A stretch of DNA of 64,000 bases from Bog-473 sp963725895 (GCA_963725895.1 CAVSAJ010000003.1:806001-870000), one strand, 5' to 3'; counted from the first letter of the stretch, positions 36,028 to 44,954 are shown. Notes: generated by a model from the letters alone, not told the origin. A program made the numbers and translations.

Positions 36028-36672
36028 ATGTTTGAGCTAATCGTCATACTCGTCGTTACCGCACTGCTCATCCTTGGGACGTGGGCAGCGTTCAACGGCC
36101 TCATCAAAAGGCGTAACCGAACCCAGGAGGCATGGTCGCAGATCGATGTCGAGCTCAAGCGCCGTCACGACCTTGTCCCAAACCTCGTCTCGACTGTGCA
36201 GGGATACGCAGCGCACGAGCAAGGAACGTTCGAAGCGGTCACGCGGGCGCGTGCCAATGCAGTCTCGGCTGGAGCGACCGGAGATCCAGGGCGGATTGCG
36301 TCTGCCGAGAACGCGTTGTCCGGGGCGCTTCGTTCGTTGTTCGCCGTGGCTGAGAACTATCCGCAGCTGCGGGCAGTCGAGAGCTTTCTTCAGCTCCAAG
36401 AGGCGCTTACCTCCACCGAAGACAAGATCGAGTACGCGCGGCGCTACTACAACACCAGCGTCAGGGACTACAACATCGGCCTGCAGACGTTCCCCCGCAG
36501 GCTGATCGCCGGCCTGTTCCACTTCAAGCCGGCGGAGTTCTTCGCGGCGCAAGACGACGACCGTGCAGTGCCCCAGCTCAGCCTCTCCAGTTTCGGGACC
36601 GGAAATGGCGTGTCGCCGGCGGCGTCGGGGCAACCCTCACGTGACGCAGAGAAGACAGCTCCGCTGGGTTGA
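36028..36672 (+). CDS. lemA: LemA family protein
   Basis: 214 residues from ATG 36028 with GAGGAGGG 7 bases upstream. One N-terminal TM helix (MFELIVILVVTALLILGTWA) is followed by the LemA signature: NRTQEAWSQIDVELKRRHDL and VPNLVSTVQGYAAHEQGTFE, then the long helices RAVESFLQLQEALTSTEDKI and RRYYNTSVRDYNIGLQTFP. LemA proteins sit in the membrane with a helical bundle and are often co-encoded with HtpX or TPM proteins. The htpX-like gene follows 30 bases later in the same direction. Confidence 0.9.
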   Translation: MFELIVILVVTALLILGTWAAFNGLIKRRNRTQEAWSQIDVELKRRHDLVPNLVSTVQGYAAHEQGTFEAVTRARANAVSAGATGDPGRIASAENALSGALRSLFAVAENYPQLRAVESFLQLQEALTSTEDKIEYARRYYNTSVRDYNIGLQTFPRRLIAGLFHFKPAEFFAAQDDDRAVPQLSLSSFGTGNGVSPAASGQPSRDAEKTAPLG

Positions 36673-36702
36673 CGGCACGCGAGAGATCACGGAGAGGGAC
36701 AC

Positions 36703-37677
36703 GTGTACAGCGAGATCGCAAGCAACAAGCGACGCAGCATCATATTTATTGGCCTCTTCTTGGCCTTTTGGCTCGTCATTGGCGCTGCCCTCGGTCTTCT
36801 GGCCAGAGCCATTGTCCATCCTTCCGTCAACGGAGTCGCTTCGGCTCAGCAGGCCACGAGTTCGAGCTGGACTCCGGTGGTGGTCGGTGTGGTGATCGGC
36901 GCCCTGCTCGCCGCCGCAGGAATTCTCTACTCGTTGACCGCCGGAGTCCGACTGGTGCTCCGAACCTCAGGGGCGGTGCCCGCGGACCAGATCGCATACC
37001 GACAATTGAGCGACCTGGTGGACGCATTGGCAATCGGGGAGGGGATACCCACACCGAAGGTCTATGTGATCGACGATCCGTCTCCTAATGCTTTTGCCAC
37101 CGGTGTGAGTCCCGACAAGGCGGCTCTCACATTCACCACGGGGCTTCTCGCCATCATGGACCGCGAAGAGCTTGAGGGCGTGATCGGCCACGAGATGAGC
37201 CATATCAAGAACCATGACATTCGCCTTCTCCTGATTATGAGCACACTGATCGGATTGGCCGCGCTCTTGTCCAGTGTCCTCTGGCGTAGCGCGTTCTGGG
37301 GCAGCATCGGGGAGGGTGATGAAGGCGGGGGCAATCAGTTGCTGATCGTGCTGATTGCCGCAGCAGCGCTCCTCGCGATCGTCGGATTCATCTTTGGCCC
37401 GCTCGTTCGCCTTGCGCTCTCACGACGGCGGGAGTCGTTGGCGGACGCCAGTGGTGTCGAATTGACACGCAACCCGGTGGGGTTGTTGAACGCGCTCAAG
37501 AAGCTTCAGGCAAACGACAAGCCCTTCAAGAAGATGAACCACGCGACTGCCGCAATGTGCATCGACGATCCGGTGCGGCATCACGAATCGTGGTATCACC
37601 GACTGTATGACACGCATCCCCCCATTGAGGACAGAATCGCAGCGCTTGAGAAGCTCGCTGTGGGTCAGACAGTCTGA
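36703..37677 (+). CDS. htpX: HtpX-like M48 membrane zinc metalloprotease
   Basis: 324 residues from a GTG with GGAGAGGGAC upstream. Two N-terminal helices (about 12-35, 57-78) and two later ones (about 177-195, 213-235) are present. The zinc site HEMSH is at 163-167, with the third ligand in ESLADASGVEL. HtpX degrades damaged membrane proteins and overlaps in function with FtsH. It lies just after lemA and 3.4 kb after ftsH; together they form a membrane protein quality-control group on this island. Confidence 0.9.
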   Translation: MYSEIASNKRRSIIFIGLFLAFWLVIGAALGLLARAIVHPSVNGVASAQQATSSSWTPVVVGVVIGALLAAAGILYSLTAGVRLVLRTSGAVPADQIAYRQLSDLVDALAIGEGIPTPKVYVIDDPSPNAFATGVSPDKAALTFTTGLLAIMDREELEGVIGHEMSHIKNHDIRLLLIMSTLIGLAALLSSVLWRSAFWGSIGEGDEGGGNQLLIVLIAAAALLAIVGFIFGPLVRLALSRRRESLADASGVELTRNPVGLLNALKKLQANDKPFKKMNHATAAMCIDDPVRHHESWYHRLYDTHPPIEDRIAALEKLAVGQTV

Positions 37678-38285
37678 AGTCAATTGCCAGCGCCATTTGA
37701 TTCGCTGAGGGACGCTGACGAGAGGACCGGTGATGAGTTCGTGAAAAGCTGATCAACGTCAAGGTCGAGCTCGGTCTGCAAGCCTCGACCGACTATTAGC
37801 ACCTGTTTGGGGGTCTCGCTCTATGGTAGTCCGCGCCGCCATTGATAGCGCTGGCCTCGAAGCAATCCTGATACTCACGCACTCGGTTCAAGCCTCTGGT
37901 CGGAGCCGCACAATCGGCGCGCAGTATTCGTGCGATCACCTGGCATGCGTAGGACAAGACGAGGAGAAGACTCGAGCCATTGGTCGCCTGAGCCTCCGTT
38001 CATGAGTTGGCGGAGCGGCCGAGCGGCTATTGAGCATGCAACCATCTCAGCTACGTGGGGACAGCGTGTGTCCGACTGCTCATTCGGTGTCGCTCTCGGT
38101 TCCTTCTTGCGGCGTTAGGTCGTCCGTGCTCGCGCTTACCTCACAGCGCGACGTCGCCCGCAGAAGCCTGGCACTAGGTCCCTCTACTAGGGACTATCAC
38201 GGGTTTGACACTTCGCCAAAAGCGCGACCGTTGTAGAGAGGCATCAGACGATGCCACCTAGTGCAGAGAAGGAGCCTCCGGGACG
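37678..38285. other. Intergenic, no supported gene
   Basis: About 600 bases. Short open stretches exist but have no domain character or ribosome-binding site. The last 60 bases (ATGCCACCTAGTGCAGAGAA and on) resemble the region upstream of the other copy of the tiny membrane protein at 35655, so this end belongs to that duplicated segment. Confidence 0.45.
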
Positions 38286-38462
38286 ATGACGACACCCCCC
38301 ACACAACGAGACGATTGGCTTGGGCCGTGGCCACTCAACCTCATCGGACGTCAATGGAAAAAGGCCACGAGACAGACTGGATGGCATCGCGCAGTGGCTG
38401 TGCTGCGGATCGGATTTGAGGTCGTTCTCGTCGTTGCCGTCATTGCCCTACTGATCATCTGA
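38286..38462 (+). CDS. Tiny membrane protein, copy 2 (intact)
   Basis: 58 residues: ATG 38286, MTTPPTQRDDWLGPWPLNL, then IGRQWKKATRQTGWHRAVAV and a C-terminal helix FEVVLVVAVIALLII; TGA ends at 38462. AGAAGGAG lies 15 bases upstream. A short Trp-rich cytoplasmic part plus one C-terminal transmembrane helix gives a tail-anchored topology. The strong conservation of the N-terminal 20 residues against the copy at 35655 shows the frame is under selection. The role is unknown; both copies flank lemA-htpX. Confidence 0.65.
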   Translation: MTTPPTQRDDWLGPWPLNLIGRQWKKATRQTGWHRAVAVLRIGFEVVLVVAVIALLII

Positions 38463-38916
38463 GGAGAGCGTTATCCGAGCGACCCGTGGCCTCCCGGCCA
38501 CCTGTTGGATGTCCCGAATGGGTGCCCGCTGTTGACGTGAAGCGGCTGAATAGATCCGAGCAGCGCGGCTGGCAGGCCCGGCGTCGTCAGGTGAGGTTCG
38601 GTACGAGCTATCGATCGGCGATCCTCGACCTCAACGTCCAGCAACGCCGGGTCGCCGAGGGCGCCTACACAAGCGCCGGGGCATCGGAGCTCCGGTCCGG
38701 CAACATCCATCTGGTGATGTCCCATATGCGGTGATCTCCGATCGGCCCGAGGCACAGACGGTCTATCTTCGTCGGAACTATGAAAGCAATGAGGGCATAC
38801 CACCGAATGGTGTTCTCCCCGAGCGAGGAAGATGCTGGATAGCCCGATTACCTCAATAACGCCCCCGAGAATCAGACGGTGGTAGACCCTCGCTGTACTT
38901 GGTATCGCCCAGCTGA
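38463..38916. other. Intergenic, nothing recognised
   Basis: About 450 bases without a supported gene or repeat, lying between the tiny membrane protein and the MFS fragment. Probably decayed DNA. Confidence 0.4.
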
Positions 38917-39084
38917 ATGGTGGTTTTGGACAACATCATCATTAACGTCGCACTTCCCACGGCTCAACAAGCTCTTCACTTCACCAATGCGGACCGGCAG
39001 TGGGTGGCGACGGGTTACTCGCTCGCCTTCGGCAGTCTGTTGCTCTTCGGAGGTCGCATTGGAGATGTTATTGGGCGAAGGCGG
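38917..39084 (+). pseudogene. MFS drug transporter (EmrB/QacA type), N-terminal fragment
   Basis: MVVLDNIIINVALPTAQQAL, then ADRQWVATGYSLAFGSLLLF and GGRIGDVIGRRR are the first helix end, second helix and the G-x-x-x-D-x-x-G-R-R loop of 14-helix MFS exporters. Similarity stops abruptly at the R-R-R, where a remnant of a different gene on the other strand begins. Only about 56 of some 450 residues remain. Confidence 0.75.
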
Positions 39085-39289
39085 CTCCGCGATCGCCGCA
39101 AGCACAACGTCTCCCGCCGACATCGGAAAGTCTTCCGAATGGTGCTCGCCAATACCGAAGCAGTCGACTCCGTTCTTGTTCGGCAAGGACACCATGCTCG
39201 ACCACGTTACGGATCGTTTGGGCGTGGGATAGCGGGCAGCCGTACTGGTCGTTTGTGACGTCCCCAAATGTGTCGAGGCCGAAGACCAA
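39085..39289 (-). pseudogene. Luciferase-like monooxygenase, N-terminal fragment
   Basis: On the minus strand FGLDTFGDVTNDQYGCPLSH and AQTIRNVVEHGVLAEQ are followed, after a frame change near 39170, by GVDCFGIGEHHSEDFPMSAG and DVVLAAIA. This is the beginning of flavin-dependent LLM-class oxidoreductases (G-I-G-E-H-H motif). It breaks off exactly where the MFS fragment begins on the other strand (about 39085), a head-on fusion of two dead genes. Confidence 0.7.
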
Positions 39290-39493
39290 AGAAGGTGTCC
39301 GCGGGTTTCGCCTGAGTGTCGTCCGAAAATGGATGTATGTCTCTCAATCCGGGTGCTCCTCCGTCTATGGCATTGCCGCCCCCGTTGGCTCTGCCCGGGT
39401 GGTCTCCTGACCGGGGACTTTGACGGGCGCGACGCGGCATGGCCGGCGCGATGTTTCTCAATGTACGAAGTGACCTCAAAACCGGGGTGACTG

Positions 39494-40843
39494 ATGGACA
39501 ATCGGAGGGATGGGATCGAGATGGGATTTGTCGCAGTGGGCCGGGCTGTCAGGACCAATGAAGATCGTCGGTTGCGTCCGTCAGGAGAGATCGACTTGCC
39601 TGATATCGCCGACGAGCGGGTGGGTGAGGGCACTCGCGCACGGACCAGTCGACGATTCGGCTTCTGGGCCGTGGGGTTTGCCCTCTTGGCCCTGACTGCA
39701 TTCTCGACTGCCCCGAGTCCCCTCTATGGGTTGTACCAGCAACGGGACAACCTGAGTTCCTTGACCATCACCGTGGTCTACTCAGTCTACGCGGCGGGAA
39801 TTCTTGTAAGCCTTTTGTTGGTTGGGCACGTCTCGGACTGGTACGGCCGCCGAACTGTACTGATCCCGGCTCTGTCCGTCGCTCTCCTTGCTGCCGTCTT
39901 GTTCTGTGTGTGGACCTCACTGGCCGGACTCTTGGTCGCCCGGTTTCTCACCGGTCTCGCACTGGGTGCGGCGTTGACGGCCGCGACGGCCTATCTCGGA
40001 GACGTAGACGTCGGAATCGAGGGTACGCCAACGCGTAGGTCTCAGGTCGTTGCGACGGTCGGCAACGTGGGCGGATTGGCGACAGGCGCTTTGATTGCAG
40101 GTTTCCTGTCGCAATACCTGCGAGACAAGTTGACCCTTCCCTATCTCGTCTTCGTCGCAGCACTCGCCGTGGCCATCGTAGGTGTACTCCTGGCGCCCGA
40201 GAGCCGTCCTCCCGAGGGGAGTCACCCTCGCTACCACCCTCAGCGATTAGGGCTGCCTACTGCGCATCGCTCTGAATTCATTGCGGCGACCCTGGGGATC
40301 TTTCTCTGCTTCGCCGTGGTGGGACTCTTCGCTGGCCTTGCCGGAGTCTTCCTGGCTGGACCGCTCCATCAATCGTCCCATGCCCTTGTCGGCGTCACCA
40401 TTTTCGCCTGTTTTGGCGTCGCCTGTCTGGTGCAAGTCACCACCAGCAAGTGGTCCGTGCCCCGGCTGCTTGCTTTCGGCGTCGTTGTGACTCTGGCGGG
40501 ATTGGTCGTGCTGGTTTCCTCCACGTGGGTCATGCCTCCAAGTCTGGCTCTCTTCCTGGTCGGTGGAGCCATCGTCGGCGCTGGTTCGGGCGCAATCTTC
40601 AGGGGCACCCTCACGATGACCGTTTCGACGTCCGCGAACAATGAACGGGCGAGCGCATTGGCGAGCTTCTTCGTGGCCGGTTATCTCGGACTGTCGCTCC
40701 CCGTGGTCGCACTTGGCGTTGCGTTGCAAAGCGTCAGTCCCAAGGTGACCCTTCTTGCCTTTGCGCTCGTTGTCGGGCTAGCCATGCTCGCAGCTGCCCC
40801 CGTGCTCACGGCCCGCAAGGGCGGAGAGGGGGAACCACAATGA
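39494..40843 (+). CDS. MFS transporter
   Basis: 449 residues from the ATG at 39494 (ATG at 39524 also possible). After a polar N-terminus of about 52 residues, twelve helices follow. HVSDWYGRRTVLIPALS is the loop 2-3 signature, and RFLTGLALGAALTAATAYLG is helix 4-5. The order resembles sugar/drug efflux MFS proteins of Actinobacteria. The substrate is unknown. It is the last gene of the 26-41 kb island, about 190 bases before the next att-like repeat. It appears complete. Confidence 0.8.
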   Translation: MDNRRDGIEMGFVAVGRAVRTNEDRRLRPSGEIDLPDIADERVGEGTRARTSRRFGFWAVGFALLALTAFSTAPSPLYGLYQQRDNLSSLTITVVYSVYAAGILVSLLLVGHVSDWYGRRTVLIPALSVALLAAVLFCVWTSLAGLLVARFLTGLALGAALTAATAYLGDVDVGIEGTPTRRSQVVATVGNVGGLATGALIAGFLSQYLRDKLTLPYLVFVAALAVAIVGVLLAPESRPPEGSHPRYHPQRLGLPTAHRSEFIAATLGIFLCFAVVGLFAGLAGVFLAGPLHQSSHALVGVTIFACFGVACLVQVTTSKWSVPRLLAFGVVVTLAGLVVLVSSTWVMPPSLALFLVGGAIVGAGSGAIFRGTLTMTVSTSANNERASALASFFVAGYLGLSLPVVALGVALQSVSPKVTLLAFALVVGLAMLAAAPVLTARKGGEGEPQ

Positions 40844-41034
40844 GCGGGCATTCGGGCTTGTCCAGCGTTGCAGCCCACACGGAATGTGTTTGAGAAGAGT
40901 GGCGACATCGGTTCCGATTGCGACGCTCATCCGGTTCAAGTCCAACGGCCCGGAGCGATTCGCTCGGGGATGCGAGAGCGTGCCGATAGGACGTGGGTCC
41001 GGGTCCGTGGCCACCCTCCGACTCCGTGTCGGGC

Positions 41035-41200
41035 GTGACCTTACGTGACCTTATCGAGAGGGAAGAAGAGGGATCGTGAGGGAACCTGAGGGGGTCGAAA
41101 CGCCGCTACCAGGAAAGTCCTCGGAAAGGACCTGGTCAAGACACTGAGAATCGTACTTTCGCAATGTAGAGGCCGAGGGTTCGAGTCCCTTCACCTCCAC
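41035..41200 (+). repeat. att-like direct repeat (copy 2) ending in a tRNA/tmRNA 3' end
   Basis: Arm pair GTGACCTTACGTGACCTTAT (41035-41054), the same variant found after copy 1 (25963). Then GAGGGATCGTGAGGGAACCT, the stem-loop ACCAGGAAAGTCCTCGGAAA and onward, and the 43-base core (41158-41200) identical to copy 1, ending CACCTCCAC. The 39-base tail of copies 1 and 3 is absent; different sequence (CTGGAGAGTTGG) follows, so the next island begins right at the core end. Read as the right boundary of the 26-41 kb island. Confidence 0.75.
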
Positions 41201-41228
41201 CTGGAGAGTTGGATCCTCCTGGAGATCA

Positions 41229-41708
41229 ATGGTTCACCTGCGTCGGCACAACAACTCGTCGCGCCGCACCGAGGACATCCATTTACCGGCGTTGCTCCTC
41301 TTCGTTATTGACGCTACCATGAATAGCGTTATTCGGGAGTGGTGGACGCGAGACACCAGGGGCGTGACCTGTGAGCCGCCGCTCACCCCTCAGGCCATCA
41401 TCCATGACGTGACCACAGGCGACTACAGGGTCGCCGGCCGTGCCACCGTTGGCGAGCAGCCCGCGCTCAAGCTCGAGTCCTCCATGACCACCACAGGAAC
41501 GCATCCGGAGACGAAGATGACGACGTTGTCGGTCAACTCCACGACGTACCTGCCGATTCAATCTACGTCGCTTGGACGTGCCAGCGAGCAGACCGTCTTC
41601 AGCTGGCTGCCGGCCACATCTGTCAACGCCTCGATCCTCAACGTCAAGGTTCCAGCCGGATTCCGTCACGTCGCTGCGACACCCTCGCCAAACCCCGCAG
41701 CCCCGTAG
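41229..41708 (+). pseudogene. C-terminal part of a secreted or lipoprotein-type protein, truncated at the island junction
   Basis: The open frame of 159 residues begins 28 bases after the att core with a GTG lacking signal peptide. Residues about 75-150 (LKLESSMTTTGTHPETKMTT, STTYLPIQSTS, FSWLPATSVNASILNVKVPA then GFRHV) resemble the end of actinobacterial secreted proteins with the pattern T-Y-L-P-(I/V)-x(n)-W-L-P-x-T. The missing N-terminus and its position right at the repeat suggest the gene was cut during integration. Confidence 0.5.
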
Positions 41709-41813
41709 TCCGGATGTTTGATGACAGCGAAACAAGCGCGGCGATCCGCCTCTACTGTGCATATCGAGCTCCTCGGTGACAGCCGGTCCAGTCCTGGCGG
41801 CACAAGACGCGAG

Positions 41814-43199
41814 ATGACACGTGCCCGAACCGGGAAGCGTTATCTACGACCGCCGCAGGCGAGGGGTGGCGAACCACAACGAGTTCTCCGACCGCGCAGC
41901 GCCCTGTTGATCGTCGTAGTCCTTGCCGTGGCCGTCTGCGGCTGTGGAGCCGCTGCCCCTCACGACGGCAATTCGGCCAGGGCGCGGAACGTCACTCGAC
42001 TGCCAGTCTTGTCAGCGGACTGTTTGATCCATTCACCTCGCTGTTACACGCCACAGGTCGTTCGCACCGCCTACGACATTCAGCCCCTCCTTGACCATGG
42101 GATAAACGGACGTGGCGTCACCGTGCTGCTGCCCGAGACGGCCGAAACAGGTCCGGCCGAGACCCCAGCGGTCACTGATCTCCGGCAGGACATGGCGGAC
42201 TTCGACACTCGATTTGGCCTGTCGCGGGCACGGATCCACGTCATCACCACGCTGGCGGGTCCTTCCGTCTCACCGTGGTTGGCCCGCCTCGAGGAGGTGC
42301 AGGACACCGAGCTGGTCCATGCGGTCGCCCCCGATGCCACCATCGACGAACTCCTGGTCGATCCAGCGAACATCAGCACTCCGGCCAAGGCCGCCGCCGA
42401 GTTCGTCACGTTGGTGCGCATCGCCGCACACCGTGCCAACGTCATCTCGCTGAGCATCAGCTTCGGTGAGCACTTTTTCACCAGCACAGAGGTGAGCGCC
42501 ATCCACTCGGCACTCGAGTATGCCGACTCGCATCACGTCACCGTCGTCGCCTCGTCGGGGGACGACGGTGTGCTCGGAAAGGGCTCGATCACGCCGCCGG
42601 TCAAAGAGGTCAGCTTGCCCGCGTCCGATCCGCTGGTGCTCGCGGTCGGCGGCACCAGTTTGAACGCGAACCCCGTCACCGGTGTGTACAGCGGCGAAAC
42701 CGCGTGGAACTCCCCTCCCGAAGGGGCCGGTGATTCGGCGGCGTCGGGTGGAGGATTCAGCCATCTGTTCGCCCGGCCCGCCTATCAAGACGGCGTGTCT
42801 GGCATCGGCGCCATGCGCGGCGTGCCCGACGTCTCGGCAGACGCCTCGCCCTACACCGGAATGGCACTCGCGCGCAGCGCACCGAGCGAGTCCTACATGC
42901 TGACGGGGGGCGGAGGCACGAGTGCCTCTGCCCCGTTCTGGGCGGGGCTGATCGCCCTGGCCGACCAGGAGGCCCACCGCCCACTCGGTTTTGTGAACCC
43001 TGCTATCTACCGGATAGCTCGCAGCCCCCGAGATCACACGGCGTTCCACGACATCACCTCCGGCACCAACACGATGATCCTGACGTCGACTTCGGGACCG
43101 ATCACGATTACGGGCTACACGGCAGGACCTGGTTGGGACCCGGTCACCGGTTGGGGCAGCCCTGACGCTCAGGTCCTCGTCCCGCTGCTGGCCGGCTGA
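41814..43199 (+). CDS. Sedolisin-type serine-carboxyl peptidase (family S53), lipoprotein-like
   Basis: 461 residues from the ATG at 41814. The signal is SALLIVVVLAVAVCGCG with a lipobox-like V-C-G-C. The catalytic glutamate-aspartate pair lies in LEEVQDTELVHAVAPDATID (E-x3-D), the oxyanion Asp is in SSGDDG, and the Ser is in GGGGTSASAP. HDITSGTN plus the terminal WDPVTGWG form the calcium site. S53 enzymes are acid-active endopeptidases. The usual prodomain of about 180 residues is absent; the mature fold begins about 40 residues after the lipid cysteine. It appears complete otherwise. Confidence 0.85.
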   Translation: MTRARTGKRYLRPPQARGGEPQRVLRPRSALLIVVVLAVAVCGCGAAAPHDGNSARARNVTRLPVLSADCLIHSPRCYTPQVVRTAYDIQPLLDHGINGRGVTVLLPETAETGPAETPAVTDLRQDMADFDTRFGLSRARIHVITTLAGPSVSPWLARLEEVQDTELVHAVAPDATIDELLVDPANISTPAKAAAEFVTLVRIAAHRANVISLSISFGEHFFTSTEVSAIHSALEYADSHHVTVVASSGDDGVLGKGSITPPVKEVSLPASDPLVLAVGGTSLNANPVTGVYSGETAWNSPPEGAGDSAASGGGFSHLFARPAYQDGVSGIGAMRGVPDVSADASPYTGMALARSAPSESYMLTGGGGTSASAPFWAGLIALADQEAHRPLGFVNPAIYRIARSPRDHTAFHDITSGTNTMILTSTSGPITITGYTAGPGWDPVTGWGSPDAQVLVPLLAG

Positions 43200-43260
43200 G
43201 CCCGGCTGAGCTTCGCCGGTGGGCAGCTCGTGTCAGGGCACTCGAACAGGCTTGCAGCGT

Positions 43261-43288
43261 CGTCTGCGGCGATTTCTCGCCGCAGACG
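43261..43288 (+). terminator. Perfect 11-bp hairpin after the S53 peptidase gene
   Basis: CGTCTGCGGCG (43261-43271) pairs fully with CGCCGCAGACG (43278-43288) around the six-base loop ATTTCT, 61 bases after the peptidase stop. No U-run follows, so it is either a U-less high-GC terminator or a palindromic binding or insertion site. Confidence 0.5.
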
Positions 43289-43405
43289 CGGTAATCCGAT
43301 TCGCGGAGACGGTTGTTGATTCAGCCAGTGGACGGGGGGTCAATTGGCCCTTTAGCCTGCTGAATTGTGGATTCACCCCCAGCCACGCTTGGTTAGTTCG
43401 CTCCT

Positions 43406-43473
43406 AAGACGTGGGTTCACTGAGTACTCTCCAACCTCGGGACCGAATGAATGGCGGCCGAGGATGGCCCACG
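43406..43473 (+). repeat. Dispersed repeat, copy A
   Basis: AAGACGTGGGTTCACTGAGT through GAGGATGGCCCACG aligns with 50621-50690 (AAGACGTGGGTTTGCTGAAT through GAGGATGGCCCATGG) with a few substitutions and short gaps. On the minus strand both give W-A-I-L-x-R-H...E-V-G...S-x-N-P-R-L, so they may be the 3' end of a decayed coding element such as an insertion sequence. Confidence 0.5.
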
Positions 43474-43766
43474 TCTCGGTCACTTGGCGGATGCTCTGTC
43501 GGTCGTGCGCGCCAATCGAAGAAAGCTTGGCGATCTCGTACGAAATGGCTCACTTCGGGATATCACACAACGTCACTAAACGGGTGACGTTTGGTGTGAC
43601 TGACTATGCCGCTATGGGGGATGACGGGCGAAGACAGGTTCGAGCTCGACCGGGATGAGCTGTCCGAGGGAGCGTTGACGGCAAGCCTTCTGAAGTCGTA
43701 ACCGACAGGAGTGTTCATGCGAGGGCACTAGATAAATGTGCACGCTCCACTAGATTCGCAAATCCT

Positions 43767-44954
43767 ATGTCGGACACGATTGCCGCCGAACACGGATTCC
43801 CTGACTTTGCTTGGGCCGTCGGCGAAGAAGGGTCCGATCCTTTGGTGCTTGCCGATGGAGTTCCCTATCGCCAAGACCAATTCGCGCAAAGTGGCCACTA
43901 CTCCCATGTTGACGACGATCTTCGCTCGATTGCCGCTCTCGGCGTCAAGATCGTTCGATACGGCGCACCATGGCGTCTGAGTGAGCCAGAACCAGGCCAA
44001 TACGACTGGACGCTCTGGGATCGAGCGTTTGCCCGTTGTGCTGAGCACGGTCTGGAGCCGATCGTCGACTTGTTGCACTTTGGTCTTCCCGACTCTTTCG
44101 ACGGCTTCGCCGATGAGCGATGGGTGGACTCATTCTGTCGATACGTCGAGGCATTCCTGCACCGTTATCAAGAACCGCGATGGTTCACGCCGATCAATGA
44201 GCCGGGCGTCACGGCAATGAATTCAGGTTGTCTGGGACTGTGGAACGACCGGCTCGCGTCCGGTCCCGATCACGCGCGTATCTTGGCCAATATTGTGTTG
44301 GCCAACCTGGAGGCACTGGCGCGCATCCGTGGCGATCGCGATGGCTGGTGGATTGGGTCCGAAGGATTCCCGGTTCCGGTGGCGCTCGAGCCACAGGTCG
44401 ATGCTGACGTGCAGGCGTTGCGGGCATGGTCTTGGCTCGTATGGGATCTGCACTTCGGACGAGACCCTCTCGCCGCGTCGGCCCGTTATCTCGATCCCGT
44501 GGATACCGCACTGCTCGAGCGCATCCGTTCTCTCGCGGTGACCGATCGGGTTGTTGCGGGTCTCGACTTCTATCCCACCTCGGTTCTTCCTGTCGGGGGC
44601 GCCACCCCCGAGTGGTCGATCCACCAGCGAGTCGCATTTGCCGGAACTGAGTTTCGACGGTGGTACGACCGATACGACGTACCCTTCTGGGTGGCGGAGA
44701 CCTCGAATTTGTCGCTTGGTGTCGACGACCAGATTCCGTGGCTGCTTTCGCTCACAGATGAACTTCGCGGACTGCGCGACGATGGTCTCCCAGTACGCGG
44801 GCTCTGCTGGTACAGCCGTGGAGACCAGTTCGACTGGCAAACCGAACTGGTGAATCCGACAGGCGCTGTGACCGAGGTCGGGCTCTTTGACGTTCACCGC
44901 CGGGCCAGACCCGTGGCCGCCACTTTTGCGCAACTGGCCTCACAATCGTTGTGA
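43767..44954 (+). CDS. Clan-A glycoside hydrolase (GH1/GH5-like), probably intracellular
   Basis: 395 residues, no signal peptide. VKIVRYGAPWRLSEPEPGQY and DWTLWDRAFARCAEHGLEPI form early strands of a TIM barrel. The acid/base Glu is in WFTPINEPGVTA and the nucleophile Glu in PFWVAETSN, eight-fold barrel spacing. GLCWYSRGDQFDWQ near the end is the substrate-facing last strand. This arrangement is that of the beta-glucosidase/cellulase superfamily; the exact family and sugar are not clear. A single gene, apparently intact. Confidence 0.75.
   Translation: MSDTIAAEHGFPDFAWAVGEEGSDPLVLADGVPYRQDQFAQSGHYSHVDDDLRSIAALGVKIVRYGAPWRLSEPEPGQYDWTLWDRAFARCAEHGLEPIVDLLHFGLPDSFDGFADERWVDSFCRYVEAFLHRYQEPRWFTPINEPGVTAMNSGCLGLWNDRLASGPDHARILANIVLANLEALARIRGDRDGWWIGSEGFPVPVALEPQVDADVQALRAWSWLVWDLHFGRDPLAASARYLDPVDTALLERIRSLAVTDRVVAGLDFYPTSVLPVGGATPEWSIHQRVAFAGTEFRRWYDRYDVPFWVAETSNLSLGVDDQIPWLLSLTDELRGLRDDGLPVRGLCWYSRGDQFDWQTELVNPTGAVTEVGLFDVHRRARPVAATFAQLASQSL

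Larger units (their letters stand above)
43200..43766. other. Intergenic with hairpin and dispersed repeat, no gene
   Basis: About 570 bases between the S53 peptidase and the glycosidase. It contains the hairpin at 43261 and the dispersed repeat at 43406. No open frame has domain character. The glycosidase promoter should lie toward its right end. Confidence 0.5.

Noticed and set aside
38001..38075. GGCGGAGCGGCCGAGCGGCTATTGAGC resembles the D-arm of a class II tRNA
   Set aside because: No matching acceptor, anticodon stem or T-arm could be drawn, so no tRNA is called.
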